The notes under the pieces were generated by a model. That model was given only the letters and a program-made list of their open reading frames with translations, was not told the origin of the DNA and did not search any database. DNA of 64,000 bases, taken from assembly GCF_000701365.1 (NCBI RefSeq), contig NZ_JNIK01000011.1, positions 465,095 through 529,094 of the forward strand, given 5' to 3'. Positions 53,410-61,938 of this stretch are shown piece after piece. The stretch's first letter is position 1. Every line of letters begins with the position of its first letter. The stretch comes from Blastococcus sp. URHD0036. Its GTDB lineage: Bacteria; Actinomycetota; Actinomycetes; Mycobacteriales; Geodermatophilaceae. Both the position numbers and the translations under genes were made by a program.

Positions 53410-53576
53410 TACGGGGCCGCCATGTCCCCCGATCGGGGGCCCGCATCACGCTGTGAAGGGGTCGACGGAGCGCCCTCCTGACGTACCTTGTGCCTGCTCC
53501 AGTGGCCGAGAGGAGGCTCGAGCGTGGTGTCCGGGGCACTGGGGACCGGTGTCCATCTTCATCGAGCGGGGGCGAG

Positions 53577-55025
53577 TTGAGCCTGGAGGACGTGGGCCGT
53601 GCACTGCGGGCCCGGTGGTGGCTGCCGCTGCTCGGTGCCCTCGCCGGCCTCGCTGTGGCCTTGCTCGTCGTGGCCCGGGCGACCCCTGTCTACTCGTCGA
53701 CCACGCAACTGTTCGTCGGCTGGAACGGCGTGAACCAGGTGGGTGGGGCGGGCCCCTCGGACGTCGCGTCCATCTACGCGGCCAACCTCTTCGCCCAGCA
53801 GCGCCTCTCGTCCTACGTCGACGTGATCGAGAGCGAGGACATGGCGCGCGACGTCGTGTCCGCGCTCGACCTCGCCGAAGACCCCGCAGACCTCGCCCGC
53901 CGGATCAACGCGACCGCGGTCTCCGAGACCGTCGTCCTCCGGGTGACGGTCAGCGACGAAGACCCCGCGCAGGCCCGGGCCGTCGCGGACGAGATCGGAC
54001 GTCAGTTCTCCCAGCGCGCGAGTTCCCTCGAGACCGTGCCGGGCTCGGTGACCCCCGCGGTCGTGGTGTCGGTGATCGACTCCGCGGACGTGCCGACGGA
54101 CGCGATCAGCCCGGACACCGGCCGGGACATCGGCTTCGGGCTGGCCGGCGGCGCGCTGCTCGGCCTGGTCCTCGCCCTCCTCCCCGTGCGCTTCCGTCGC
54201 TCGGTGGAGACCGCCGGCGACGTCCGCGACGCCACCGGCAAGCAGGTCCTCGCCACCTTCGTGGCGTCGGGGCGCGGGCAGGGTACGTCGCCGACGAACG
54301 ACGCCGCGCTGCGCGCAGTCCGCGCGCAGTTGCGCACCGGACACGCGCAAGCTCTCCGCCTCGTGCTCGTCACGGGGACCGAACCGGGGGTCGGCGCCTC
54401 GACGCTCGCAACGGAGCTCGCCGTCTCACTCGCCGATTCCGGCGTCCGGACGATCTTGGTCGACGCCGACCTGAGATCACCGCGCTCGGTGACCGCCTTC
54501 GGGCTGGCAGACGGCCTCGGTCTGTCGGACGTCCTCTCCGGCACCGCCGCGGTGACCGAGGCCGAGCGGCCCGTGGGGAACGGGACGCTCACCGTGCTCG
54601 CGGGGGGAACCGCACGGCTCGATCCGAGCAACGACGCCACGGCCGCACGGCTGCGGGAGCTGCTGCGCGACCTGCGGGGCTCGACGGCCTTCGTCGTCGT
54701 CGACGCCCCCCCGCTGAACCCGGTGCCGGACGCGGCCGGGCTCGGCCCCGCCGTGGACGGCGTCCTGCTCGTCGCCCGCTTCGGTCGCACCCACCGGACG
54801 GGGCTCGCCGACGCGGCCGCCGCGCTGACCGACGCCGGCTCGCCCCTGCTCGGGGTCGTACTGACCCAGGCGCCCGTCCGTGCCGCACGACAGCTGGGAC
54901 TGCGCTTCGAGTACCCCGTCGACCGCCATCGACAGCGCGATCCCGCCCCCTCCCACCCCGGAGGGCCGCGCGCCTCGACCGTCGTCCCGGCGCGACGCGC
55001 GGCGATGGAACAGGAGCTCACGTGA
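53577..55025 (+). CDS. Wzz/BY-kinase-like chain-length regulator with degenerate P-loop
   Basis: The 482-residue protein has an N-terminal Wzz domain (LEDVGRALRARWWLPLL..., a helix, then an extracytoplasmic coiled region, then a second helix near residue 185) and a C-terminal ATPase of the bacterial tyrosine kinase family. The Walker A site reads EPGVG-A274-ST instead of G-K-S/T, so the nucleotide-binding Lys is missing; Walker A' ILVDADLRSP and Walker B FVVVDAPPL are intact. No Tyr-rich tail is present. It likely sets polymer length without being an active kinase. TTG 53577 fits the family N-terminus; GTG 53490 would add 29 residues. Confidence 0.8.
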   Translation: MSLEDVGRALRARWWLPLLGALAGLAVALLVVARATPVYSSTTQLFVGWNGVNQVGGAGPSDVASIYAANLFAQQRLSSYVDVIESEDMARDVVSALDLAEDPADLARRINATAVSETVVLRVTVSDEDPAQARAVADEIGRQFSQRASSLETVPGSVTPAVVVSVIDSADVPTDAISPDTGRDIGFGLAGGALLGLVLALLPVRFRRSVETAGDVRDATGKQVLATFVASGRGQGTSPTNDAALRAVRAQLRTGHAQALRLVLVTGTEPGVGASTLATELAVSLADSGVRTILVDADLRSPRSVTAFGLADGLGLSDVLSGTAAVTEAERPVGNGTLTVLAGGTARLDPSNDATAARLRELLRDLRGSTAFVVVDAPPLNPVPDAAGLGPAVDGVLLVARFGRTHRTGLADAAAALTDAGSPLLGVVLTQAPVRAARQLGLRFEYPVDRHRQRDPAPSHPGGPRASTVVPARRAAMEQELT

Positions 55026-56362
55026 CGGCCGGGCCGACGACCCCGACCCTGGGGGACCCGACACCTCCCGGAGGCGCGCCGCCCGTGATCGCGGCGGAGG
55101 GGATCCCGTCCAGCCGTGGCCTCCGCGGTCCGCTGGCCGCACTGCGGGCCGGCGGCGTGATCGACCTCCTCGTCGCCCAGGCCGTGCCCCTGGGCGTCAC
55201 GTTCGTCCTGACGCTCGTGTCGGCGGCCCTGCTGGGGCCCGAGCGGCGCGGCGTGCTCACCGTCCTCCTGACGGGCTCCCTCCTGATCGGGGCCCTGGCC
55301 TACGGCAGCCTGCACGTCCCGGTCGTGGAGGGACTGCGGGTGCGCGACCGCAGCAACCTCCGGCACGGGATCCGGCTGGTCGCGGCGATGTCCGCCGTCC
55401 TCGCGACCGGCGGCGTCGTCGTGATGGTCATCGGCGAGCTCACGCACCGCGGAGCCGGGTACGGGACCGCGACGACGGTCGGCTTGAGCATGGTCGGCGG
55501 CGCCATCCTGGTCGCGGAGCTGTTCGCCGGCCGGGTACTGCAGGGTCTGTCCCGCAACCGGGGCTACCAGGCGGTCGTCGTCCTGCAGAGCCTGCTCTAC
55601 CTCGCCGGGGCGACGCTCGTGCTCGCCACCACCCGGTCGCCGTTGCTGGTCTTCGGCGCCTGGGCCCTCTCGATGCTCGCCGGCCTGGCCCTCGCCGCCA
55701 CACTGCTCGCCCGCGACATCCGGGAGCGCGGTCCCTGGGCCGAGAGTGCGTGGACGTGGCAGATGTTCCTGCGCTCGGCGACCGCGAACAACGTCGGCAG
55801 CATCGGGCAGATCGTCATGCTCCGGGTCGACGTGCTGGTCGTCGGCGTGGTCGTCGGCCCCGCGGCCGCGGGCGTCTACGGGCTGGCGCTGTCGCTCACG
55901 GAGCTCGCGCTCATCGTGCCCGAGGTGTTCGCCCTGTCCGTCTACTCCAGTCGGGCCCGGTTGGACGGCCCGGGCTGGCACCGGTACCTGCGGCGCACCC
56001 TGCGGATCAACTCCGCGGTGATGGTCCTGTCGGTGACCGCCATCGCCGCGGCCGCGATCATCCTGCACCTGGGGCCGCTGGCCGACTACGACGGCCTGGT
56101 CCTGATCGTGCTCCTCGTGCTGCCGGGCGCCGTCTGCGCGGGCTACTCGCGCGTCGCCCTCAGCGCCCTGCAGGCACTGGGCCGTCAGTCCCGGGTGTGG
56201 ACCTTCGGCGTCCTCGCCCTGGTCCTGGCGTGCGGCTACGTGCCGGCCTCGATCCTGGCGGGGGCCAACGGCACCGCGGTGATGTCGACCGTGGCCTACG
56301 CGGTGACCGGCGCGTACCTGTGGACGAGCCTGCGAGCGGCCACCGCGGAGGTCCCGGCATGA
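55022..56362 (+). CDS. Wzx-like polysaccharide flippase (MATE/MOP superfamily)
   Basis: The 446-residue membrane protein has about twelve to fourteen helices with the pattern of O-antigen or teichoic acid flippases (LTLVSAALLGPERRG, VDVLVVGVVVGPAAAGVYGLA). It moves lipid-linked repeat units across the membrane. GTG 55022 overlaps the Wzz-like gene stop (GTGA), and its stop overlaps the next gene (ATGA), so gene order and coupling match a Wzx/Wzy system. Confidence 0.85.
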   Translation: MTAGPTTPTLGDPTPPGGAPPVIAAEGIPSSRGLRGPLAALRAGGVIDLLVAQAVPLGVTFVLTLVSAALLGPERRGVLTVLLTGSLLIGALAYGSLHVPVVEGLRVRDRSNLRHGIRLVAAMSAVLATGGVVVMVIGELTHRGAGYGTATTVGLSMVGGAILVAELFAGRVLQGLSRNRGYQAVVVLQSLLYLAGATLVLATTRSPLLVFGAWALSMLAGLALAATLLARDIRERGPWAESAWTWQMFLRSATANNVGSIGQIVMLRVDVLVVGVVVGPAAAGVYGLALSLTELALIVPEVFALSVYSSRARLDGPGWHRYLRRTLRINSAVMVLSVTAIAAAAIILHLGPLADYDGLVLIVLLVLPGAVCAGYSRVALSALQALGRQSRVWTFGVLALVLACGYVPASILAGANGTAVMSTVAYAVTGAYLWTSLRAATAEVPA

Positions 56363-57264
56363 CCAGGACGTCGGTGGTGATCGTGGCGTTCCGATCGGCC
56401 CCCTACCTGGAGCGGGGTCTCCCCCCGCTGCTCGCGGACCCGGCCGTCGGGGACGTCGTGGTGGTGGACAACTCGAGCGACGAGGCGACGGCCGCGGTGG
56501 TCGCCGCCATCGGCGGCGGTCGCGTGCAGCTCATCGACCCGGGCGCCAACCTCGGCTTCGCCCGGGGGTGCAACACCGGCGCCCGCGCCACGCGGGATCC
56601 CGTGGTGACCTTCCTGAACCCCGACGTGCTGCTCGAGCAGTCGCTGGCCGATCTCGTCGCGGCCTGCTGCGCCCAGGGTGACGTGCTGCTGGCCGGCGGC
56701 CTGGGTCAGGACGAGACCGACGGCCCGCTGGGGAACGCCAGGCACCGGGTGACGCTGGGGCGGGAGGTGGCCCGCGCGACGCTGGGTGCCCGCTCGTCCT
56801 TCCAGACGGTCGCGCCCGGGACCGCGACGGTGCCCGTCGACCAGATCGACGGCGCGTTCATCATGGGGACGCGCGCCTTCCTCGACCGCCTCGGCGGATA
56901 CGACGAGCGCTTCGAGCTCTACTTCGAGGACGTCGACCTCTGCGACCGGGCCCGCGCCGCGGGCAGGGTCCGGCTCGACACCCGCCGGTTCGGCAGCCAC
57001 CCCGGCGGTGCCAGCTCCCGGACCGTCGCCGGCCCCTCCTACTGCGTGTTCCGGGTCTCCCGGATCCGGTACTTCGCCAAGCGGCTCGGGGCGGCCGGCG
57101 CGTGGGCCGCCCTGGCCGTGGCGGCCCTCGAGGCCGTGGTGCGCACCGTCACCCGTCAGCCCGAGGGGATGCGGGTCCGGCTGCGCGCCCTGGGCCTGTC
57201 CGCGCGCGAGACCCTCCGGCCGGGCAGCGTCCAGGTCCTCGACGGGCCGGTGGCCGGCACATGA
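56359..57264 (+). CDS. Glycosyltransferase family 2 (rhamnosyltransferase-like)
   Basis: The 301-residue GT-A enzyme shows TSVVIVAFRSAPYLERGL, the metal-binding FLNPDVLLE, VVVVDNSSDE and an EDVDLC catalytic-base region near residue 190 (FEDVDLCDRARAAG). This arrangement resembles WbbL-type rhamnosyltransferases, which would use the product of rmlB/rmlD; this is inference. It is coupled to the flippase upstream and the polymerase downstream by ATGA overlaps. Confidence 0.88.
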   Translation: MTRTSVVIVAFRSAPYLERGLPPLLADPAVGDVVVVDNSSDEATAAVVAAIGGGRVQLIDPGANLGFARGCNTGARATRDPVVTFLNPDVLLEQSLADLVAACCAQGDVLLAGGLGQDETDGPLGNARHRVTLGREVARATLGARSSFQTVAPGTATVPVDQIDGAFIMGTRAFLDRLGGYDERFELYFEDVDLCDRARAAGRVRLDTRRFGSHPGGASSRTVAGPSYCVFRVSRIRYFAKRLGAAGAWAALAVAALEAVVRTVTRQPEGMRVRLRALGLSARETLRPGSVQVLDGPVAGT

Positions 57265-58631
57265 GCGCCGCGCTGCTGCTCCTCGGCTGCACGGCCCTGC
57301 TGATCCCCAGCTGGCAGCGGTTCGGGATCATCCACCCGCTCACCATCACGCTCGCGCTGTGGACCGTTGTCGGACTCCTCTTCGTCCTGCGCCCGTTCAA
57401 CCTCGAGCAGCCCAGTCTGCGGGTCACCTCGGCCCTGCTGCTGGGACTCGCCGCCCTCTCGCTCCCGGCTCTCCTGCTGGACAAGCGGGCCGAGAGCCGC
57501 ACCGGACGGGGGGCTGCCGACCGGCGCCCCGTGCAGATGCAGGTGCGACTGGTACCGCTGACCGTCGCCGTCGTCGTCGTCGCGGCCGCGGTCATCTGGG
57601 GGACGCTGCAGTACCGCGCCGAGGTGTCCGCGGTGCTCGGCATGCCCTTCGACCAGGTCGACACCAAGCTCATCCGCTGGGCGGAGCTCTACGGGGACCT
57701 CTCCCTGAGTGCGCCCGGGGGTCTGGCCCAGTCGCTGGGGCCGCTGCTGGGCGTCCTCGGCATCGTGGGCGGCCTCTACCACCGGTGGTGGTGGTATGCG
57801 CTGGTCCCCGTCGCCGTGTACGCGAGCATGCAGTCGCCGTCCCGGACGGGCACTCTCACGGTCGCCGTCACGTGCGTCTTCTTCTTCCTGCTCATGTCCC
57901 GTTCGCGCAACGCGTCGCTCGGGCGGCAGTCGGGCGGGTCCGCCTCGCGGGTGGCCACCATCGCGGTCTTCACCGTGGTCGGGGCCCTCGGGCTGGTCTA
58001 CTTCGGCACCACCGCCCAGGACCTGGACAAGTCCGAGCTGCCGGCAGGGCTCGAGGTGGCCGAGTGGATGCCTGCGGAGTCCATCCAGCCGCTGCTCTAC
58101 CAGGTGGGTGGGGTCAGCGCCTTCACGGCCGCGCTGGACGAGACCGAGGGGACGGCCAGCCCCTACGGCGACACCGGCCGATCGGTGTACGGCCTGGTGA
58201 AGGTCGTCCAGGGGCTCGGGTTCGACGTCCCCACCCCGGCGCCTTTCGCCACCTACGTGGACATGCCGATCCCGTTCAACACCTACACGGCGTTCGGCGA
58301 TGCCTACTTCGACTGGGGGTTGGCCGGCGTCGTCGGGGTCTTCCTGCTCCTCGGGCTCGTCCTCCACCTCGTGGGCACATGGCCCTCGCGCGGTCATCCG
58401 GTGTCGGTCTGGGCGATGAGCCTCATGGGCTCGGTGCTGACCGCGACGCCCATCCACATGCGCCTGCTGGACATCGACATCCTCATGCCCGGTCTCGTCG
58501 GATGCGTCGTGCTGAGCCTCGTCCTCCGGCCGGTCCGCGGCGCCGAGGCCCCGGGGGCGACGACGGTCCCCACGGAGTCGGCCGACGAGGGATCCGGGAA
58601 GCGCCCCGCGGGCTCCCCCGTGGCCGTCTGA
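57261..58631 (+). CDS. Wzy-like polysaccharide polymerase
   Basis: The 456-residue membrane protein has about ten to twelve helices and a large extracytoplasmic loop (around residue 250-330, QDLDKSELPAGLEVAEW...), as in Wzy O-antigen polymerases. FNTYTAFGDAYFDWG resembles conserved Wzy/EpsG loop residues. It would join repeat units outside the membrane. It lies between two glycosyltransferases, which fits. Polymerases are very divergent, so the call rests on topology and context. Confidence 0.75.
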   Translation: MSAALLLLGCTALLIPSWQRFGIIHPLTITLALWTVVGLLFVLRPFNLEQPSLRVTSALLLGLAALSLPALLLDKRAESRTGRGAADRRPVQMQVRLVPLTVAVVVVAAAVIWGTLQYRAEVSAVLGMPFDQVDTKLIRWAELYGDLSLSAPGGLAQSLGPLLGVLGIVGGLYHRWWWYALVPVAVYASMQSPSRTGTLTVAVTCVFFFLLMSRSRNASLGRQSGGSASRVATIAVFTVVGALGLVYFGTTAQDLDKSELPAGLEVAEWMPAESIQPLLYQVGGVSAFTAALDETEGTASPYGDTGRSVYGLVKVVQGLGFDVPTPAPFATYVDMPIPFNTYTAFGDAYFDWGLAGVVGVFLLLGLVLHLVGTWPSRGHPVSVWAMSLMGSVLTATPIHMRLLDIDILMPGLVGCVVLSLVLRPVRGAEAPGATTVPTESADEGSGKRPAGSPVAV

Positions 58632-58662
58632 CGTGAGTGCGACCGAGAGGACGGAGACAGGC

Positions 58663-59742
58663 ATGGGCGAGGCGGTCCGGATCGGGCTGGTCACGAGCGT
58701 GGGCCGCACGCTCGACGGCTTCTTCCCGCAGATCGTCAGCCGGCTGTCCAGCCAGGGGTTCGTGGTGACCTCGGCCAGCGGGTCGCACTCCGACCTCCCC
58801 GACTGGACCCCGCTGGCCGGCTTCACCCAGCGCCCCTCGCCCGCACTGGTCTCGGCCGTCCGCGCCCTCCGCGCCTGGTCTCGCACACACCAGCACGACG
58901 TCGTCGTCACCAACACGGCGACCGCCTCGGCGATCGTGCGACTGGCCGGCCTGTCCGCCCCCGTCGTCTACTTCTGCCACGGCCTCCACTGGGGGCGGGA
59001 GTCGGATCCGCGCGCCCTGCCCTGGCGGATCGTCGAGCGCGGTCTGCTGCGCCGGACGGCCGGGGTCATCACCATCAACTCCGACGACCAGGCCTGGTTC
59101 GAGCGGCACCACGCGCCACACGTCCACCGACTGCCCGGTGGCGTCGGGGTACCGCTCGCGGACTTCCCGCGCTCGGCCGTCCCGGACGCGGCGGAGCTCC
59201 GGCTCGTCTGGATCGGCGACTTCACCCCGCGGAAGCGGCCGGAGCAGGCGCTCGCCGTCGTGGAGCACCTGGTCGGAGCCGGGGTGCCCGTCACCCTGCG
59301 CATGCTCGGCGACGGCCCACTGATCGACACCGTCCGGGAGCAGATCCGCGCGCGGGGCCTCGCCGACGTCGTACGGGCGGACGGCCGGGCCTCCGCCGCC
59401 GCCGCCTTGGCGGAGGCGTCCGCGCTGCTGCACACGGCGACGTGGGAGGGCCTCCCGCGCGTCGCTCTGGAGGCTGCCGCGGTCGGCCGTTGGACCTACG
59501 GCTTCGACGTCAAGGGCCTGCGGGATGCGCCCCTGGTCCGCCTGGCGCCCGACGGCGACGCCGCGGCGCTGGCTCGGCGGATCGCGGACGACGTGGCTGC
59601 CGGGACCGTGCGTTCGGTGCCGGACGTCCGCGACCGGCTGGGCGTGGACGCGGCGGCCGACGGCATCGCCGCTGCCCTGCTGGACGTCCTCGGACGACCG
59701 GCGCCCGCATCGGCCGGCCCGGTCCTGCCCGACGCGGGCTGA
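58663..59742 (+). CDS. Glycosyltransferase family 4-type (GT-B)
   Basis: The 359-residue protein has RIGLVTSVGRTLDGFFPQIV, then the linker and a C-terminal GT-B half with RLVWIGDFTPRKRPEQAL, LGDGPLI and the E-G-x-P-x-x-x-x-E site TWEGLPRVALEAAAVG. It uses a nucleotide sugar to extend the lipid-linked repeat unit. ATG 58663 has GGAG 6 nt upstream; GTG 58633 would add ten residues. Confidence 0.85.
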   Translation: MGEAVRIGLVTSVGRTLDGFFPQIVSRLSSQGFVVTSASGSHSDLPDWTPLAGFTQRPSPALVSAVRALRAWSRTHQHDVVVTNTATASAIVRLAGLSAPVVYFCHGLHWGRESDPRALPWRIVERGLLRRTAGVITINSDDQAWFERHHAPHVHRLPGGVGVPLADFPRSAVPDAAELRLVWIGDFTPRKRPEQALAVVEHLVGAGVPVTLRMLGDGPLIDTVREQIRARGLADVVRADGRASAAAALAEASALLHTATWEGLPRVALEAAAVGRWTYGFDVKGLRDAPLVRLAPDGDAAALARRIADDVAAGTVRSVPDVRDRLGVDAAADGIAAALLDVLGRPAPASAGPVLPDAG

Positions 59743-59761
59743 TCACCGATCGGAGCGACTG

Positions 59762-60844
59762 TCAGGCCGGAGCGCGCCACGGGGGGAAGAACCCGTCGGT
59801 CGAGTCGCTCCCCGCGAGCTGCCGGTACCGCTCGGGGTCGTGCACCATCTTGGCGATCTCGAAGGCGCGGGGCTCGCCCGCAGGGTCGAACCTGCGCTTG
59901 AAGGCGTAGAGGGAGTCCTGCTCACTGCCCCCGATGCCGCCCCCCAGGTGGAGCCCGGCCATCCCGTGTGCCTGGGCCCACTGCGCCGCCGTGAGGTAGC
60001 AGCGGTGCGTCGCACCGAGCGACCGCGCCACGTCGGCGCTCCCCGCGAGGTGGACGTGCAGCCACCGCGTCGAGCCCAGCAGGAGCACCCCGGCGATGAG
60101 CTCGCCGTCGGACCGCGCTTCCACGAGCAGCGGCGCGAGCACGGAGTCGCCCACCAGGAGCGCCTTCCAGTACGCATCCGGGAAGTAGTAGAAGTCGTCG
60201 GCGTGCTGGCGCCGCATCGTCGTGACGTACAACGCCCGGAACTCGTCGAGGTCGTCCGGCTGGGGCACGACGGAGAACTCGATGCCGGCGCGGTCGGCCC
60301 GCTTCGCCGAGTGCCGGTGCTTGGCGTGCATCCCGGCCATGAGGTCGCGCCCGGCAGGGGTCTCCCACGCCACGGTGCTCCCGAGCCGGATCCGCTCCGC
60401 AGAGGGAGGCAGCAGGTTCCCGTTGCCCAGCAGGGGGTTCAGGCGGAGGAACGACGTCACGACGCCGTTCTCGCGTGCCCAGGAGTCGAGCGCGGTCCCG
60501 AAGGCGGTCGTGTCGGGCTGCCCGAGTGCGACCGGCCCCCCGTATCCGTAGGCGCTGGTCGCATCCCACCCGTCCCCGGCCGGCAGCGGCCGGAGGAGCA
60601 GCGGGAGCGCCAGTTCACCTGCATCGTCCCGGTAGTGCAGCACGGTCGGCCGGCTCCCGGGCGATTCCAACTGCGTCGACGCCTCGAGGTACGACCGGCA
60701 GGTGTAGAGCTCCAGCGCCCCGAGGCGCTCCAGCACGCCGTCCCAGTCCTCCTCCGGCACGACCCGCAGATCCCGGGCCGGCCGGAGCAGCGGCACCGGG
60801 ACCGCCGGCCCTGACGTCGTCCCCTTGGCCGTGGCCGAGCTCAC
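59762..60844 (-). CDS. FemAB/GNAT-type acyltransferase-like protein
   Basis: The 360-residue protein shows two GNAT-like units: RPTVLHYRDDAGELALPLLLRP and VTSFLRLNPLLGNGN in the first; LVEARSDGELIAGVLLLGS and AAQWAQAHGMAGLHLGGG in the second, with KHRHSAKRADRAGI between, the layout of FemAB/lipid II aminoacyltransferases. In polysaccharide loci such proteins may add an acyl or aminoacyl group to a sugar or peptide. GTG 60844 overlaps the stop of the sugar transferase by 4 nt. Confidence 0.75.
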   Translation of the reverse strand: MSSATAKGTTSGPAVPVPLLRPARDLRVVPEEDWDGVLERLGALELYTCRSYLEASTQLESPGSRPTVLHYRDDAGELALPLLLRPLPAGDGWDATSAYGYGGPVALGQPDTTAFGTALDSWARENGVVTSFLRLNPLLGNGNLLPPSAERIRLGSTVAWETPAGRDLMAGMHAKHRHSAKRADRAGIEFSVVPQPDDLDEFRALYVTTMRRQHADDFYYFPDAYWKALLVGDSVLAPLLVEARSDGELIAGVLLLGSTRWLHVHLAGSADVARSLGATHRCYLTAAQWAQAHGMAGLHLGGGIGGSEQDSLYAFKRRFDPAGEPRAFEIAKMVHDPERYRQLAGSDSTDGFFPPWRAPA

Positions 60845-61602
60845 CGGCGTTCCACCGCCCTCTCCCGGAGGTCGTTACCGTCAGTGACTCCGGTCACGTG
60901 TCCGGAGCCCATGAAGGGCAGCATGTTCGCCTCGCCCGGAGCTGACACTCCGTGACGCTGGAGCACCTTCACCAAGGTGGCCAGGAGGATGCGGAGGTCC
61001 ATCCGCGGACCCAGGCCGTCGACGTACTCGACGTCGGCGGAGAACTTCTCCTCCCAGCCCAGCAGGTTGCGTCCACGGACCTGGGCGAGGCCCGTGATGC
61101 CGGGGCGCACCTCGTGACGGCGCCGCTGCTCGGGGCTGTACCTGTCGAGGTACTCCATGAGCAGTGGCCGCGGTCCGACCAGGCTCATGTCGCCGCGCAC
61201 CACGTTCCAGAGGCTCGGGAGCTCGTCGAGACTCGTGCTGCGCAGCCAGAGCCCGAAGGGGGTCAGCCGGTCGGCGTCGTTGGCGACGCCGTCCGAGGGG
61301 CCGAGCACCCGCATCGTGCGGAACTTGAGGAGCTCGAACGGTCGCCCGTCGAGCCCGGGCCGCTGTTGGCGGAAGAACACCGGTGAACCCAGCTTCCAGC
61401 GGACGGCTGCGGCCACGGCCGCCATCACGGGGGATGCCAGCACCAGGCCCGTCGCGGAGACGAGCACGTCGACACCGCGCTTGACGGCGGGGTACCCCGG
61501 ACGCCAAGGCCGCCCGCGCCGCGCGGGAGGGACCGTCGCCACGGCGCGCTTCGTGCCGACGGTACGACCGCCGGCGCCCGCGAGAGGCAGGGGGCTGGAC
61601 AC
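60841..61602 (-). CDS. Undecaprenyl-phosphate sugar phosphotransferase (initiating phosphoglycosyl transferase)
   Basis: The 253-residue monotopic enzyme starts glycan assembly by loading a sugar phosphate on undecaprenyl phosphate. It has a helix KRGVDVLVSATGLVLASPVMAAVAAAV, R-Q-Q-R-P-G-L-D-G-R-P-F-E-L-L-K-F-R-T-M, the catalytic Asp-Glu in STSLDELPSLWNVVRGDMSLVGPRP, and RPGITGLAQVRGRN. All key motifs are intact, unlike the short copy at 46332. GTG 61602 is preceded at 7 nt by TAGCCT, a -10-like element, which points to a leaderless start. Confidence 0.92.
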   Translation of the reverse strand: MSSPLPLAGAGGRTVGTKRAVATVPPARRGRPWRPGYPAVKRGVDVLVSATGLVLASPVMAAVAAAVRWKLGSPVFFRQQRPGLDGRPFELLKFRTMRVLGPSDGVANDADRLTPFGLWLRSTSLDELPSLWNVVRGDMSLVGPRPLLMEYLDRYSPEQRRRHEVRPGITGLAQVRGRNLLGWEEKFSADVEYVDGLGPRMDLRILLATLVKVLQRHGVSAPGEANMLPFMGSGHVTGVTDGNDLRERAVERR

Positions 61603-61938
61603 GTCCGGGAGGCTATCCCGGCGGGGAGCCGTTCGGGGGGTGACCAGACGCAACGGACGATCATGCACCCGTTCGGATGGATGGCCTAGAGCCGTAATGC
61701 TTCGAGCTTCCAATTACTCTGAGTGACGACAGGCCGCAGGGTGCCGCATCTTCCGGACCGTCACGCTCTGTTCACCCATTGCTGCGGCCTGCAGCGTTTA
61801 CGTTCGCCGTCGTTGCCAGGAGCCGGCGACCCCCGGACAGGGGGACGACGACCTCCCGCACGCCCCGGCGAGAAGCTGCCAGGGCCGGTGACCGGCATCG
61901 GGGGACCGTAGGACGACACGAGGACGGACGGACATCGA
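61603..61938. promoter_or_regulatory. 336-nt divergent promoter region
   Basis: No gene is seen. On the minus strand TAGCCT (plus coordinates 61610-61615) is 7 nt from GTG 61602. An AT-richer stretch (GTAATGCTTCGAGCTTCCAATTACT, about 61696-61720) is the likely core of the rightward promoter. The rest is ordinary GC-rich sequence. Confidence 0.4.
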
